Source: Oscillatoria princeps RMCB-10 (GTDB lineage: Bacteria; Cyanobacteriota; Cyanobacteriia; Cyanobacteriales; Oscillatoriaceae). From it: DNA of 64,000 nt. Each line of letters begins with the position of its first letter. The stretch's first letter is position 1. The stretch spans positions 372,001 through 436,000 of the forward strand of contig JAHHHT010000001.1 of assembly GCA_019359235.1 (NCBI GenBank), written 5' to 3'. Shown piece after piece: positions 27,051 to 35,286 of this stretch. A program made the translations under genes and the position numbers. Under the pieces are notes generated by a model. The model saw only the letters and a program-made list of their open reading frames with translations, ran no database searches and was not told where the DNA came from.

Positions 27051-27396
27051 AGAATAGCCACTGCGGATTCAGGATATCTTGCAAGCGATTGAGCGAATTC
27101 AGCAAACTACCGCTGGGATGACTTTTGAGGACTTCGCCAGACTGGAAGAAATTGTGACGCAAGGGATTCTGTATAATTTTCTCATCATCGGTGAAGCCGC
27201 GATAAATGTGCCGGTGGAAATTCAGTCGCGGTATCGCCAGATTCCCTGGCGTCAGATGGGTGACATGAGGAATGTAATGGCTCACGAATACTTTCAAATA
27301 GATCCAGAAAGACTTTGGAGAACCATCCGCGATGATTTACCTCCCCTAGTGCCGGTGTTGCAGGAATTATTGCAACGCGAGGTTAGAGGAGGTTAG
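27040..27396 (+). pseudogene. hepT: HepT-like HEPN toxin with in-frame nonsense codon near the start
   Basis: DUF86/HepT-type HEPN RNase. The natural frame starts at the GTG at 27040, inside the end of mntA, and reads VPSRE-stop-PLRIQDILQAIERIQQ. The TAG at 27055-27057 stands where homologues have Trp (TGG), a one-base change. From 27058 on, the reading frame is intact to 27396. It includes RNVMAHEYF, that is the R-X4-H nuclease motif and the HXY tyrosine that MntA modifies. A restart at the TTG of 27079 would make a 105-residue protein lacking about 13 residues of helix 1. So the toxin is either dead or N-terminally shortened. Confidence 0.75.
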
Positions 27397-27582
27397 AGGT
27401 TATTTATAAATAAAAAGTGAAGCAAGAAGAAACCGGGTTTCTTGTGCTGGGTAAGCCAGAAGTAGGGGCGGGTTTACTAACATCTGGGAAAACCCAGAGA
27501 CATCTGGGGTGAACCCGCCCCTACAACTGCAGCAAGATTCCCGGTTTCTGCCCACCCTCGACGCTTAACAATTACTTTATAA
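27394..27582. repeat. Left arm of a 190-260 bp inverted repeat
   Basis: Reverse complement of the segment at 31594-31857. Matching blocks in order are TTATTTATAAATAAAAAGTG, GAAACCGGGTTTCTTGTG, GGGGCGGGTTTACT, GGGAAAACCCAGAGACATCT, GCCCCTACAACTGCAGCAAG, ATTCCCGGTTTCTG and TTAACAATTACTTTATAA. The arms lie about 4.0 kb apart and enclose 27.6-31.6 kb. Confidence 0.75.
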
Positions 27583-27718
27583 GTCAGCTGTTAGTTTTTT
27601 GGGTGGGGGAAGCTGGGAGCGCCGGTGGGATTTGCGGGAGGGAGAGGGGAGGAGGGAGCGCCCCTCCCACAGCCTTAGTTGCTACAGCGGTTACAGCTGG
27701 AGCAGCAAAAAAACCCAT

Positions 27719-28132
27719 CTAATGGTATTCTGGGCCGGTTAACTCATTATCAAGAACATAAATCGCTTCTAGCTTAGAAGACGGTACAGTCGAGGCAATC
27801 GGCAAATCACGATTGTTAATAGATGGGACTTCATACCCTCTTTCTTCCCGTTTTGTATGTGTGTCATACAGCCATATCTTTAGCTGCCTAAAGTTACAGT
27901 CGCGGACACGAATACTTAAACCAAATAAGGTGCCAACAAGTAAAGAATCGAAAAAGCGCTGCGTTTTCTCAGGAACAACACATCGACCGTTCTTCAGTCT
28001 AAGTCCAGGTACGCCAACCAGTTCAATCGTTCTCAAACTCCCTTCACGGTAAGGTGAGCGAAAATCAACAACAGTATAGATAATTTCCGATTCCGGGTTC
28101 CGTAGCTTTTCAGGTTCTGAGTTGCGGGGCAT
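27719..28132 (-). CDS. Hypothetical protein
   Basis: A 137-residue protein that I do not recognise. It starts MPRNSEPEKLRNPESEIIYT. It has a mixed beta-rich composition (LRTIELVGVPGLRLKNGRCV, LFGLSIRVRDCNFRQLKIWL) and lacks membrane segments or known catalytic motifs. Coding character (no stop for 137 codons, codon use like its neighbours) is the main support. It stands alone between the left repeat arm and the membrane protein pair. Confidence 0.5.
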   Translation of the reverse strand: MPRNSEPEKLRNPESEIIYTVVDFRSPYREGSLRTIELVGVPGLRLKNGRCVVPEKTQRFFDSLLVGTLFGLSIRVRDCNFRQLKIWLYDTHTKREERGYEVPSINNRDLPIASTVPSSKLEAIYVLDNELTGPEYH

Positions 28133-28232
28133 AGTTCAATCCTAATGCGTGATTTATGGGGCTGGAAGCGTGAGATTAATACTGGATATTTGTCCCAGCC
28201 ATTATTTTTGTCACTTGCAACCGCTGCTAGGG

Positions 28233-28520
28233 CTAGGGAGTATTCGCAGGCGGTCGCTTAACGCTGAAAAACTTTGACGGGTTTTTGGCTCTTTTGGGGG
28301 GCAAAACTTCCCTGAAAGTTTCAGTGATAATTGCTCCTGCGTAAAAAATAGCATATAAGATAACTGCCAGTCCAAATGCTGCAATCAAAACGCCGACTAT
28401 CACCGAGTAACAAACTGCTTGTATGCTGTAAAATAAAGCTCTCACAAAAGCAGCCACGGCTCGTTCCAGCCAGTTTATTAACTGCTCTAATAGACCGCAA
28501 AACCATGCGAAAAAGCCCAT
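28233..28520 (-). CDS. Small membrane protein of unknown function
   Basis: A 95-residue protein with an amphipathic start (MGFFAWFCGLLEQLINWLER) and two hydrophobic helices (about residues 27-65, VCYSVIVGVLIAAFGLAVIL at their centre), then a basic tail (PPKRAKNPSKFFSVKR). GGAGG stands 8 nt before the ATG at 28520, which is preferred over the longer frame to 28535. It follows the 28545 gene by about 25 nt on the same strand, so the two are probably one operon. Confidence 0.6.
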   Translation of the reverse strand: MGFFAWFCGLLEQLINWLERAVAAFVRALFYSIQAVCYSVIVGVLIAAFGLAVILYAIFYAGAIITETFREVLPPKRAKNPSKFFSVKRPPANTP

Positions 28521-28544
28521 TAAAGTTACCTCCAAACTTGCTTA

Positions 28545-28973
28545 CTATACCGTCAGTTTAGTGACCATTGGGTTCTGCACTGGCGGTAACTGAACGCCTT
28601 CCTGCTGATTCACCGGCCTCACTGACATTACAAAAGGCTCGCGATACGTTTGCCTTGGGTCTACGAATGCGAGAATGGTATCCAGACCATCCTGGAAAAC
28701 AGCCAGCAGCCACTCCCTACTATAACCCAACTCTTGGCGCAGATAGGATTCAATTTCTGGCCAATTATTGTCTAAAAACTGAGCTATCAACGCCAGATAA
28801 TATTTGGTTGCTTCTGTTACATATCCCCAAATCTCCTTAACTGCTGCAACCAGGTTCTCCCATAACCTAGCAAAAGCTCTTGATAAAGCCTCGACGATCG
28901 CAGCGAAAGCATAACCGGCTGCTGCACCCAGGACAAAAGCTGCAGCGGCTTGCAGCAGAATATCCCAAACCAT
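28545..28973 (-). CDS. Hypothetical protein with N-terminal hydrophobic helix
   Basis: A 142-residue protein. The N-terminal helix MVWDILLQAAAAFVLGAAAG is small-residue rich and could insert in a membrane. Helical segments rich in Trp and Glu follow (ARLWENLVAAVKEIWGYVTE), and the polar tail ends PPVQNPMVTKLTV. AAGGAG is found about 8 nt upstream of the ATG. It is the likely first gene of an operon with the next membrane protein, and divergent from the HTH-like gene at 29315. No known family. Confidence 0.55.
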   Translation of the reverse strand: MVWDILLQAAAAFVLGAAAGYAFAAIVEALSRAFARLWENLVAAVKEIWGYVTEATKYYLALIAQFLDNNWPEIESYLRQELGYSREWLLAVFQDGLDTILAFVDPRQTYREPFVMSVRPVNQQEGVQLPPVQNPMVTKLTV

Positions 28974-29314
28974 TTGTATGGACTCCTTGTGGGCTATCCC
29001 CCCTTCCCCCCTAAATTGGAGGACTGAGAGGAGAGGGCTTTGGCACCTGTACTTTGATGAAGAAGCTAAAGGTTAATTGGGGTGCCGGTCGTCTCACGAT
29101 CCAATCGTAAGCCCTACCGCGCTCTTGGCGGGTACATGCGTATTTCTGCTCTGCAAGCCGGCCAGCCTGCTTCCTCAACCTTATCGCTTATACCGATAAT
29201 AAACTCCCTATCTCTAACAAGCAACTAACGGAGGCTATAATTTTTAGTTAGGCTCACGTTACCAATTTCCCGGCACTGCAATGGCACATAATAAGGAGGA
29301 GATGTTCGCGCCCG
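28974..29314. other. Divergent intergenic region
   Basis: About 340 bp between two divergent transcription units, with no gene seen. It should hold both promoters; AAGGAGGAG at 29293-29301 is the likely ribosome site for the rightward gene. Confidence 0.45.
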
Positions 29315-29815
29315 GTGGTTCATTACTGGGACTTAGAAAGGCTGTACCAAGCCCTGGCCGAGGCCAAGCGGCAACTGGCCCCTCGCGCCAGAAAGGGACT
29401 GACAAACACGGAAAAGCTGTACCTGCGAGGGCTGCTGTGCGGTAACAGCCCCGCTGAAATGGCCCGCAAACTCCTCCAGAGTCCCAAGGGAGTTGAGGTT
29501 TTTTTGTGTAAAACTTTATACCAATACTTTAAAAAGATGGCCAATTCCCCAGATGAACCAATAGGAAATTGGCGAAATATCAATACCTGGCTAGAGTCAG
29601 CCGGATATAAAACTCAGTCGCCTTCAGGGTTTCAATTAAATAATGGTTGGCCAGAGGACTTAGCAGTAAAGATATTAAATGTAAGTATTGATAGAAATCC
29701 AATAACAATCGAAAAAAACACAATAACAATTACCATCAATATCCAACTCGCATCCGCCTCCCCTTCAGAATCCCCAAATACAGAAGACCCAGACTCCGGC
29801 GAACACCCCAAGTGA
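29315..29815 (+). CDS. Protein with HTH-like N-terminal domain of the vWA-MoxR/conflict-system type
   Basis: A 166-residue protein. Residues 1-105 look like the helix-turn-helix domain found at the N-terminus of cyanobacterial STAND and caspase-type conflict proteins: LTNTEKLYLRGLLCGNSPAE, MARKLLQSPKGVEVFLCKTL, then IGNWRNINTWLESAGYK. In homologues known to me this part is fused to an effector or NTPase; here it ends in a short tail (ITIEKNTITITINIQLASAS, then Ser/Pro/Glu-rich) with no effector. The GTG at 29315 is the only reasonable start in frame. It may be a free-standing regulator of a conflict system, or a truncated one. The assignment is tentative. Confidence 0.5.
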   Translation: MVHYWDLERLYQALAEAKRQLAPRARKGLTNTEKLYLRGLLCGNSPAEMARKLLQSPKGVEVFLCKTLYQYFKKMANSPDEPIGNWRNINTWLESAGYKTQSPSGFQLNNGWPEDLAVKILNVSIDRNPITIEKNTITITINIQLASASPSESPNTEDPDSGEHPK

Positions 29816-30327
29816 TGATTGCCGGGAACCCACCACGCGCCAATTCACAGCGCACCCTCTCCCCTCCCACCGGCAACCCCGCGCCCAGCTTCCCAAATTT
29901 GTGTCCGACTAGCAGTTTTTCTAACAAAACTCATCAAGCCTTGCAATGCCGGCAGGCTTATTCCCCCGCAGCAACTCCCGCCTCACCTCGCAATCTGCGT
30001 TACTCATCCAGGACATATTATAGCCCTTTTTCAGCCAAGATTCCACCGATAGTGCGAAGCATTCGCTGATAAAAATTTGAAATAATTTGCAATTTTTTCC
30101 TAATGTTTCGCCAATAATTATCATTGTTTGGTAAATAGGGGTCAATTTGAAAGCCGGTCTTCATCTAATGCCGGGGGCAGAAATTCAAACGTCTCTCGCG
30201 CCTCCTCTTCGTCTCCCTCCCCTGCCCACTTGCGATAGCATTCCATCAGAGCTTTATTCCTCTGCATCTGTTCCACCGGCATTCTTTGGGGAAGCACACA
30301 ACAACCCGACGGATTCTTTGAGCCCCT
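29816..30327. other. Intergenic region, no gene seen
   Basis: About 510 bp between the HTH-like gene and the minisatellite. Several small open frames exist on both strands, but none has a ribosome site or a composition like a protein. A and T rich from 30060 to 30140. Confidence 0.45.
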
Positions 30328-30515
30328 CCCGACGTAGGACAGGCGTTCCCTCCGACCCCCGCCTGTCCACCCGCCTGTCCACCCGCCTGTCCACCCGCCT
30401 GTCCCCCCGCCTGTCCACTCGCCTGTCCACTCGCCTGTCCACCCGCCTGTCCCCCCGCCTGTCCCCCCGCCTGTCCCCCCATCCCGACGTAGGACAGGCG
30501 TTCCCTCCGACCCCC
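30328..30515. repeat. 12-bp minisatellite between 33-bp direct repeats
   Basis: Exactly ten tandem 12-bp units GCCTGTCC(A/C)C(C/T)C occupy 30361-30480, differing only at two positions. On both sides stands the same 33-bp sequence starting CCCGACGTAGGACAGGCGTT (30328-30360 and 30483-30515). Both the unit and the flanks share the GACAGGCG core with the dispersed GGACAGGCGTCTCGCCTGTC palindromes, so the array probably expanded by slippage from such a palindrome. Open frames on both strands through it are artefacts of the 12-bp period. Confidence 0.85.
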
Positions 30516-30542
30516 ACCTGTCCAACCGGCACCCCCCAAAAC

Positions 30543-30568
30543 AAAAAAACCTCCAGACAGGCTGGAGG
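30543..30568 (-). terminator. Intrinsic terminator of petJ
   Basis: On the minus strand CCTCCAG, a 5-nt loop, CTGGAGG and then seven T residues follow. The 7-bp stem and T run lie about 70 nt after the cytochrome c6 stop codon. Confidence 0.8.
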
Positions 30569-30637
30569 ATTATAGTCTTAACCTATCATTTTGTCAACCC
30601 CATTCAGTGGGTTGCCGGTACAGTCGTTCAGAGGGCC

Positions 30638-30979
30638 CTATTTCCACTCTTTTGCCGATTTGTCTAAAACGTAAGCGGCAACGTTCTCGATTTGCGTGGG
30701 ATTCAGACGACCCTTAAACGCCGGCATGGCATTTTTGCCGTTCGTCACCTGCGTGATAATTGCCTCTGCAGAGTTCATCTTGTACAGCTCCAGAGCCTCC
30801 TTCTTCAGGGTCTTCTTGGCCATAACTACGTTGCCGCCGCCCGCGTGGCAAGCAGCACAGTTGGCGCTAAAAACCTTGGCACCGGCGGCGGCGTCTCCAT
30901 CAGCTAGCGCCGGCTGACCCATGAAAACGGTTAGCGCTGCGAACGCGATTAGGACAGCGGATAAGAGTCTCTTCAACAT
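30638..30979 (-). CDS. petJ: Cytochrome c6
   Basis: Soluble heme protein of the thylakoid lumen that carries electrons from the cytochrome b6f complex to photosystem I or terminal oxidase, as an alternative to plastocyanin. 113 residues with a signal peptide ending LA about residue 26, then [20 protein letters not shown] with the heme site C41-A-A-C44-H45. The axial Met is in [11 protein letters not shown]. The C-terminal [13 protein letters not shown] is typical for the family. It is a single gene with its own terminator; a copper-dependent promoter would be expected, but I cannot recognise one. Confidence 0.96.
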   Translation of the reverse strand: MLKRLLSAVLIAFAALTVFMGQPALADGDAAAGAKVFSANCAACHAGGGNVVMAKKTLKKEALELYKMNSAEAIITQVTNGKNAMPAFKGRLNPTQIENVAAYVLDKSAKEWK

Positions 30980-31593
30980 AGTGCTCCTCTACTAAACACA
31001 GGAAATTTTTCTAAGACCTCATTTTATCCGCTTCGCTGACACAAAACGCGACACGATGCTGCGCAACACCCGCAAGCCGGCAAAAAGCCCACTTCTTAAC
31101 CCAGGCGAGAGGGGGAAAGGGGGAAAATCTATTACTCCTTTTAAAACTGTTACCTATATCAAATTCTGTCGCATCTTGTCAATACTCCCTCGAAAAAACC
31201 CTTAGGGTCGCAACCATTGGCTCGCTCTCAGCCCTGATGCTCTTTCCCCGTCTCAATCGGGCCGCAGATTCCACCCCCAGCCGATTTTACGTTTAATTAC
31301 TTTAACTATGATCGGTGGTGAGAGTCGGAGAGGGAGAGTAAGTAAGAAAATTAATCAAACAGATTATATGCCGTTTCCTGCGATCGCGCCTGGGCGCGGG
31401 AGTTCCGCCAAGGGGAGAGTGGCGTGGAGGCGAGCCGGCATCGCGAGAGGCTCTCCGGATGGTTGCATAAGGTAAGCGCCGGGGGGGTGGCTGCAGGGTG
31501 AGTGCGAACGCCCCAGCTGGAAAAATGCTGGGTCAGCCGCTCAGCCCCCATCCTGCGGGGGGGCGAAGGGCGGTCAGCAGGGCTGAGAGCGGC
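30980..31593. other. Intergenic region upstream of petJ
   Basis: About 610 bp with no convincing gene. The petJ promoter lies here. The ORF-like stretches (31350-31550) lack coding character. Confidence 0.45.
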
Positions 31594-31857
31594 TTTATAA
31601 AGTAATTGTTAAGATAGCACCGGGGCCAGAAACCGGGAATCTTGCTGCAGTTGTAGGGGCCGGTTCACCCAAGATGTCTCTGGGTTTTCCCGGATGTGAG
31701 TAAACCCGCCCCTGCTGATCGCTGACTCACTAGAAGAAACCCCCAAGATGTCTCTGGGTTTTCCCGGATGTGAGTAAACCCGCCCCTACTGACCGCTGAC
31801 CGACCACAAGAAACCCGGTTTCTTGTGACTTCACTTTTTATTTATCAATCACCTCTC
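31594..31857. repeat. Right arm of the large inverted repeat, with internal tandem duplication
   Basis: Inverted copy of 27394-27582. This arm is longer because a unit of about 74 bp starting AAGATGTCTCTGGGTTTTCC is present twice (from 31671 and from 31745). It ends in TTTTTATTTATCAATCACCT, matching the outer end of the left arm. Confidence 0.75.
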
Positions 31858-31867
31858 AGGCCAAGTT

Positions 31868-32185
31868 ATGGTGGCAGAAGACAGCCCAAACAGTGGAAAA
31901 GTCCCTCTCAATCCATTCAAAATCTTCAGCTCTAGGGAGAGCGCCGCGCGGTTCCGTGCAGTGCTAGCTATGCTAGCTCAGAGCGACTGCGACATCGCCT
32001 TAATGGATTGCCAGAGGCCGGTGCCAGATGGCAGTTGGCTACCAGCTCGGGATCAAGTCCCCAGAGGGAAGGACGCGCTTTGCGTCCCGCAACGCTTGCG
32101 CCGGCATCTCTATCCCACCGGGGGGACGGCGCAGAGTTTTGGATTGAGAAGGCCAGCCGGAAGAGCTATGAAGCTTCCCGAATGA
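31868..32185 (+). pseudogene. Degenerate response-regulator receiver domain fragment
   Basis: The frame starts MVAEDSPNSGKVPLNPFKIF and continues with VLAMLAQSDCDIALMDCQRP, then VPDGSW. This resembles the receiver domain of hybrid histidine kinases (acidic pair, then LMD-x-Q-MP-x-MDG around the phosphorylated Asp). The middle and the part after DG have lost similarity, and the rest reads as low-complexity out-of-frame sequence. I see it as a remnant of a hybrid kinase or regulator, just before an intact REC-GGDEF gene. Confidence 0.55.
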
Positions 32186-32268
32186 AAGCTATCATATTAA
32201 TATATAAAACTCCCAGCGTCGCCTTGTTTGTAACAATTTTTTAAAATTTAACAGGGCTGCCACATCTC

Positions 32269-33315
32269 ATGTCACACATTCTGATTGTTGATGATGATTC
32301 GGCCACTCGGTTGCTGCTCAAAAAAACCCTGCAAACGGAAGGGTATCGGGTAACAGTGGCCAGAAACGGCGAAGAGGGTCTGGCGCTGGCGCGGCAACTG
32401 CATCCGGACTTAATAATTTGCGATTGGATGATGCCGGTGATGGATGGATTGGAGCTGTGCCGGCGGCTGAAGGCGGATGAGCAGCTGGCAACCGCGTTCT
32501 TTATTTTGCTGACTTGGCGAAACAGCGTCGGCGACCGGGTGGAGGGGCTCGATTCTGGCGCTGACGAGTTTTTGTGGAAACCCATTGATATGAATGAATT
32601 GCAAGCGCGGGTGCGAGCTGGACTGCGCGTGGGAGGGTTAATGCAGCAGCTGAGTGCTGCCAATCGGGAACTGAAGGCGGCCAACCAGAAACTCACAGCT
32701 CGCAACGAACTGCTAGAATCTCTTTCCCTCACCGACCCGCTGACCGGCTTGCTGAACCGGCGGGCTCTGGAGCAAACCCTGCCCCATCTGCTGCAGCAAG
32801 TGGGCTGCCGTCAAGCCGGCGCTCGCTACCGGTATTTATGCGCCTTCGTGATTGATGTGGATCATTTCAAGCTGGTGAACGATAACCACGGTCACCTGGC
32901 GGGAGACTGGGTATTGCGGGCCCTGGCGGGACGCTTGCAAGGCAGCATTCGCCCTAGCAGTTTTTTATATCGCTACGGCGGGGAAGAATTCATCTGCATT
33001 GCTCCAGGAATCAGCCCAAACAGCGCCTGGGCCTATGGTGAGAGCTTGTGTGCGGCGATCGCCAGTAACCCCATCCAGGTATCTGAAGATTTAGCGATCC
33101 CGGTCACCATCAGCATAGGGGGCGCAATCGCCAGCGAATCCAACATGCTGAACAGTCAAGACTTATTGCACCAGGCGGACAGAGCCCTGTACCAAGCCAA
33201 ACGGATGGGTCGCAATTGCCTGCAAATGGCCCCGGCACCGGCATTTTTGATCGGGGAAACCCACTGCTTACAGCCCCGGGTTGAGAAACCTCTCGGCAGT
33301 CTCAACCAGCTGTAA
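32269..33315 (+). CDS. Response regulator with GGDEF domain (PleD-like diguanylate cyclase)
   Basis: Two-component output protein of 348 residues. The N-terminal receiver domain has the acidic pocket VDDD (7-10), phospho-acceptor Asp52 in ICDWMMPVMDG and the Lys of LWKPID. A coiled-coil linker (QQLSAANRELKAANQKLTAR) leads to a GGDEF domain with SLTDPLTGLLNRR and the active site YRYGGEEFIC (about 239-248), which makes cyclic di-GMP from GTP. The RXXD product-inhibition site five residues before GGEEF is absent (RPSS there), so feedback inhibition is not expected. The partner kinase is not adjacent. Confidence 0.93.
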   Translation: MSHILIVDDDSATRLLLKKTLQTEGYRVTVARNGEEGLALARQLHPDLIICDWMMPVMDGLELCRRLKADEQLATAFFILLTWRNSVGDRVEGLDSGADEFLWKPIDMNELQARVRAGLRVGGLMQQLSAANRELKAANQKLTARNELLESLSLTDPLTGLLNRRALEQTLPHLLQQVGCRQAGARYRYLCAFVIDVDHFKLVNDNHGHLAGDWVLRALAGRLQGSIRPSSFLYRYGGEEFICIAPGISPNSAWAYGESLCAAIASNPIQVSEDLAIPVTISIGGAIASESNMLNSQDLLHQADRALYQAKRMGRNCLQMAPAPAFLIGETHCLQPRVEKPLGSLNQL

Positions 33316-33447
33316 GAAGTGAGTTAGCTCCCGAGATCGCACAGAATTTTTTTTACGGAAATGGGCAGTTATAGCGATGGCATTCAAGCCATAAGCCTAG
33401 TTTTTCCAGACCTTATCGCCAATCGTTATTTTGTTGATTCCGGTAAA

Positions 33448-33948
33448 TTAATCAAACTTTTGCGTCCCCCATCCCGGGGCGGTTTGCGCCGCTCTCAAAA
33501 CAAAAGCCGCTAAATTTTCTACCTCCTGCAGGGAGAGCCAACTTTCCGGCACCTGACGGCACCAAAAGGTGGTGTCGCTGCCGTCATAAGTCATGGGCTG
33601 GCGCAAATAGGCGACCAAAGCGTTAATATTGTCGCGCGGAGGCGTCGCCCCTTTGAGAGTGTTCAAGGACAGAGACACGCTCGGATCGGGCAAAGTCGCT
33701 CCCCCGACATGGCAGTTGATGCAGCTCTCCTCAAACAGGCGTTTGCCAGCAGACAAGTCCGAAGCCGAAAACAGGCGAGTCTGCCCCTGTGCGTCCATTT
33801 CCACCGGCACCGGCTCGCGAGCTTTCAAGTACCGGAACACATAGGGGTCCACACCGGCAGCCCAAGCCGGCCTTGTGGCCACCATCACCGCAAGCAAAGC
33901 AGCTAAAACCGTTAACAGACCGCGAACTGAGAACAATCGGCGCAGCAT
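33448..33948 (-). CDS. psbV2: Cytochrome c-550-like protein PsbV2
   Basis: Paralogue of the photosystem II extrinsic cytochrome c-550, 166 residues. The signal peptide ends AWA about residue 30 (lumenal). The heme site is ESCINCHVGG (C76, C79, H80). The region that gives the second axial His in PsbV reads FWCRQVPESWL here: the His is replaced by Cys, which fits the unusual His/Cys axial ligation known for PsbV2 of thermophilic cyanobacteria. It follows psbV on the same strand with about 110 bp between them. Its role in electron transfer or assembly is not settled. Confidence 0.9.
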   Translation of the reverse strand: MLRRLFSVRGLLTVLAALLAVMVATRPAWAAGVDPYVFRYLKAREPVPVEMDAQGQTRLFSASDLSAGKRLFEESCINCHVGGATLPDPSVSLSLNTLKGATPPRDNINALVAYLRQPMTYDGSDTTFWCRQVPESWLSLQEVENLAAFVLRAAQTAPGWGTQKFD

Positions 33949-33959
33949 TGGATGTCAAC

Positions 33960-34055
33960 CTCTTCTGATGCCAGTAAAAAGTAAAAAGGCAAAAGACCCA
34001 GTAAATCATTTGACTTTTTACCTTTTACCTTTTACTTTTTACTTTTTTGTGGCAG
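33960..34055. repeat. AAAAGTAAAAAGG inverted/heptamer repeat
   Basis: Between psbV and psbV2, GTAAAAAGTAAAAAGGCAAA is followed after a short spacer by CTTTTTACCTTTTACCTTTT. It can form a long A-T rich hairpin and may dampen read-through from psbV to psbV2. Confidence 0.5.
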
Positions 34056-34059
34056 AGCC

Positions 34060-34551
34060 TTAATTGTAGACCTTGCCGCCTCCCCACGCTGGGCCAATAA
34101 TCTTAGGCTGGAGGAGAATGTGACCGGCGATGGCATACAGGTCATCTTCCGAGAGATTTCTCATCTCCGGGAAAATATCAGCGCTTTCGATGCTGGGGTG
34201 CACCTCAGCAATGTTGGTAAACCCATCATAGGTTGTGGGGCTCTTCATGTAATCCACCAGCGCTTCAATATTGTCGCGAGCCGGGGTTGCTCCAGCCAGA
34301 TCCTTTGTTGACAGACCCACATTGAAGTCTGTTTTCGTTTTGCCCCCCGCATGACATTGAGAGCAAGTATCGTTAAACAGGCGTTTGCCTTTTTCGACTT
34401 CTTTCAAGCTCAACACAACAGTTTTCCCCTCGGCGTTCAGCGGCAGCGTGCGGGTCGCTTCATCCAGCTGCACCGCACTAGCCCCACCCACAAACATCTG
34501 AAACGCCAAAAATACAGTAGCCACAGCAAGCCAGATGTACCTTTTCAACAT
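34060..34551 (-). CDS. psbV: Photosystem II cytochrome c-550
   Basis: Extrinsic lumenal subunit that stabilises the oxygen-evolving manganese cluster. 163 residues from the ATG at 34551 (MLKRYIWLAV); a longer frame adds only MRET. The signal peptide ends ASA at about residue 26. The heme is attached at NDTCSQCHAGG (C63, C66, H67), and the second axial His is in IAEVHPSIESADIFP. GPAWGGGKVY at the C-terminus is typical. It is the first gene of a psbV-psbV2 pair. Confidence 0.97.
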   Translation of the reverse strand: MLKRYIWLAVATVFLAFQMFVGGASAVQLDEATRTLPLNAEGKTVVLSLKEVEKGKRLFNDTCSQCHAGGKTKTDFNVGLSTKDLAGATPARDNIEALVDYMKSPTTYDGFTNIAEVHPSIESADIFPEMRNLSEDDLYAIAGHILLQPKIIGPAWGGGKVYN

Positions 34552-34751
34552 GGTTTCCCTCAAAAAAATGGCCGGAGTTATTGGACGCTCAACACAGCTT
34601 TAGAACAGTGGGATCTACTCCTGTTCTGGCAACCCCGCACGCGGAGGAGCCGCCGAACAGAACTGAGCAGCACACCTGCCATCTCGGGCTTGACAGAGAT
34701 GTCACCAGACATTATCTGAAGCAGAACTTTTCAGCAAGGCATTGCTGGGGT

Positions 34752-34943
34752 TTACCCATCAGAACCGCTCTCCTGGCGTTGAGCCATGATGTAAGCCATA
34801 ATTGCCTTGGCATCCTCCAAAGCCAGACGGGTCTGAGGGTGTTTGTAGGCAATGCCCAACCGGTCGCACATCCGGCACACCTCCTCTGCAGGAAGGTTGT
34901 AATCGGAGGCGATTTCTGCTATAGACAAATCGGCAAACCCCAT
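34752..34943 (-). CDS. Small conserved cyanobacterial protein (IF2-N/HTH-like)
   Basis: A 63-residue protein, MGFADLSIAEIASDYNLPAE then EVCRMCDRLGIAYKHPQTRL and ALEDAKAIMAYIMAQ. The sequence forms three helices and resembles the IF2 N-terminal subdomain (a small helical module) and the small proteins annotated in cyanobacteria as translation-factor-like. No metal site is apparent despite two Cys. A nucleic-acid-binding role is possible. It lies 200 bp upstream of psbV on the same strand. Confidence 0.65.
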   Translation of the reverse strand: MGFADLSIAEIASDYNLPAEEVCRMCDRLGIAYKHPQTRLALEDAKAIMAYIMAQRQESGSDG

Positions 34944-35286
34944 AATGATGACGGTTAGCTGAAAGGAGTTGATAGAGCCACGTCAATAATCATGCCACCT
35001 TCGATGCACCTTTCTCAAATTTCAATCCCGCAAGCGGGATTCACTCGCACCGCTGACATCCCGAGTCAGATTTTTGCACCCCAGACTCACCGGCAGCCCG
35101 TTCCGCTGCCAGAGCGCAATACCACACCAGGGGGTCAAAGTCAAGCAAGCCGGCGCGGAAAGCTGTCAGAGAGTTCCTTGACCGCCCCTAATGCGGTTTG
35201 TGGATTTTATCGGGCTGGCCGGCATAACAAGCTGTGTCCAGTTGAACCGTAGCTCACAACAGGGCAGCCCAGTTGACTCTCACCGC
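34944..35286. other. Intergenic region between accD and the small IF2-N-like gene
   Basis: About 340 bp with no gene. TTCAATCCCGCAAGCGGGATTCA (about 35021-35043) is a hairpin, possibly ending accD transcription on the minus strand or a member of a dispersed repeat. Confidence 0.45.

Noticed and set aside
30328-30515. Possible CRISPR array because of regular repeats
   Set aside because: Units are 12 bp with no spacers between them and no cas genes; it is a plain minisatellite.
30142-30575. Long frames on both strands through the minisatellite (RLSTRLSTRLS and GGWTGGWTGG types)
   Set aside because: They result from the 12-bp period, which keeps any frame open; no ribosome site and no homologue.
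31351-31551. 66-codon minus-strand frame upstream of petJ
   Set aside because: No ribosome site, low-complexity residues and no similarity that I recognise.
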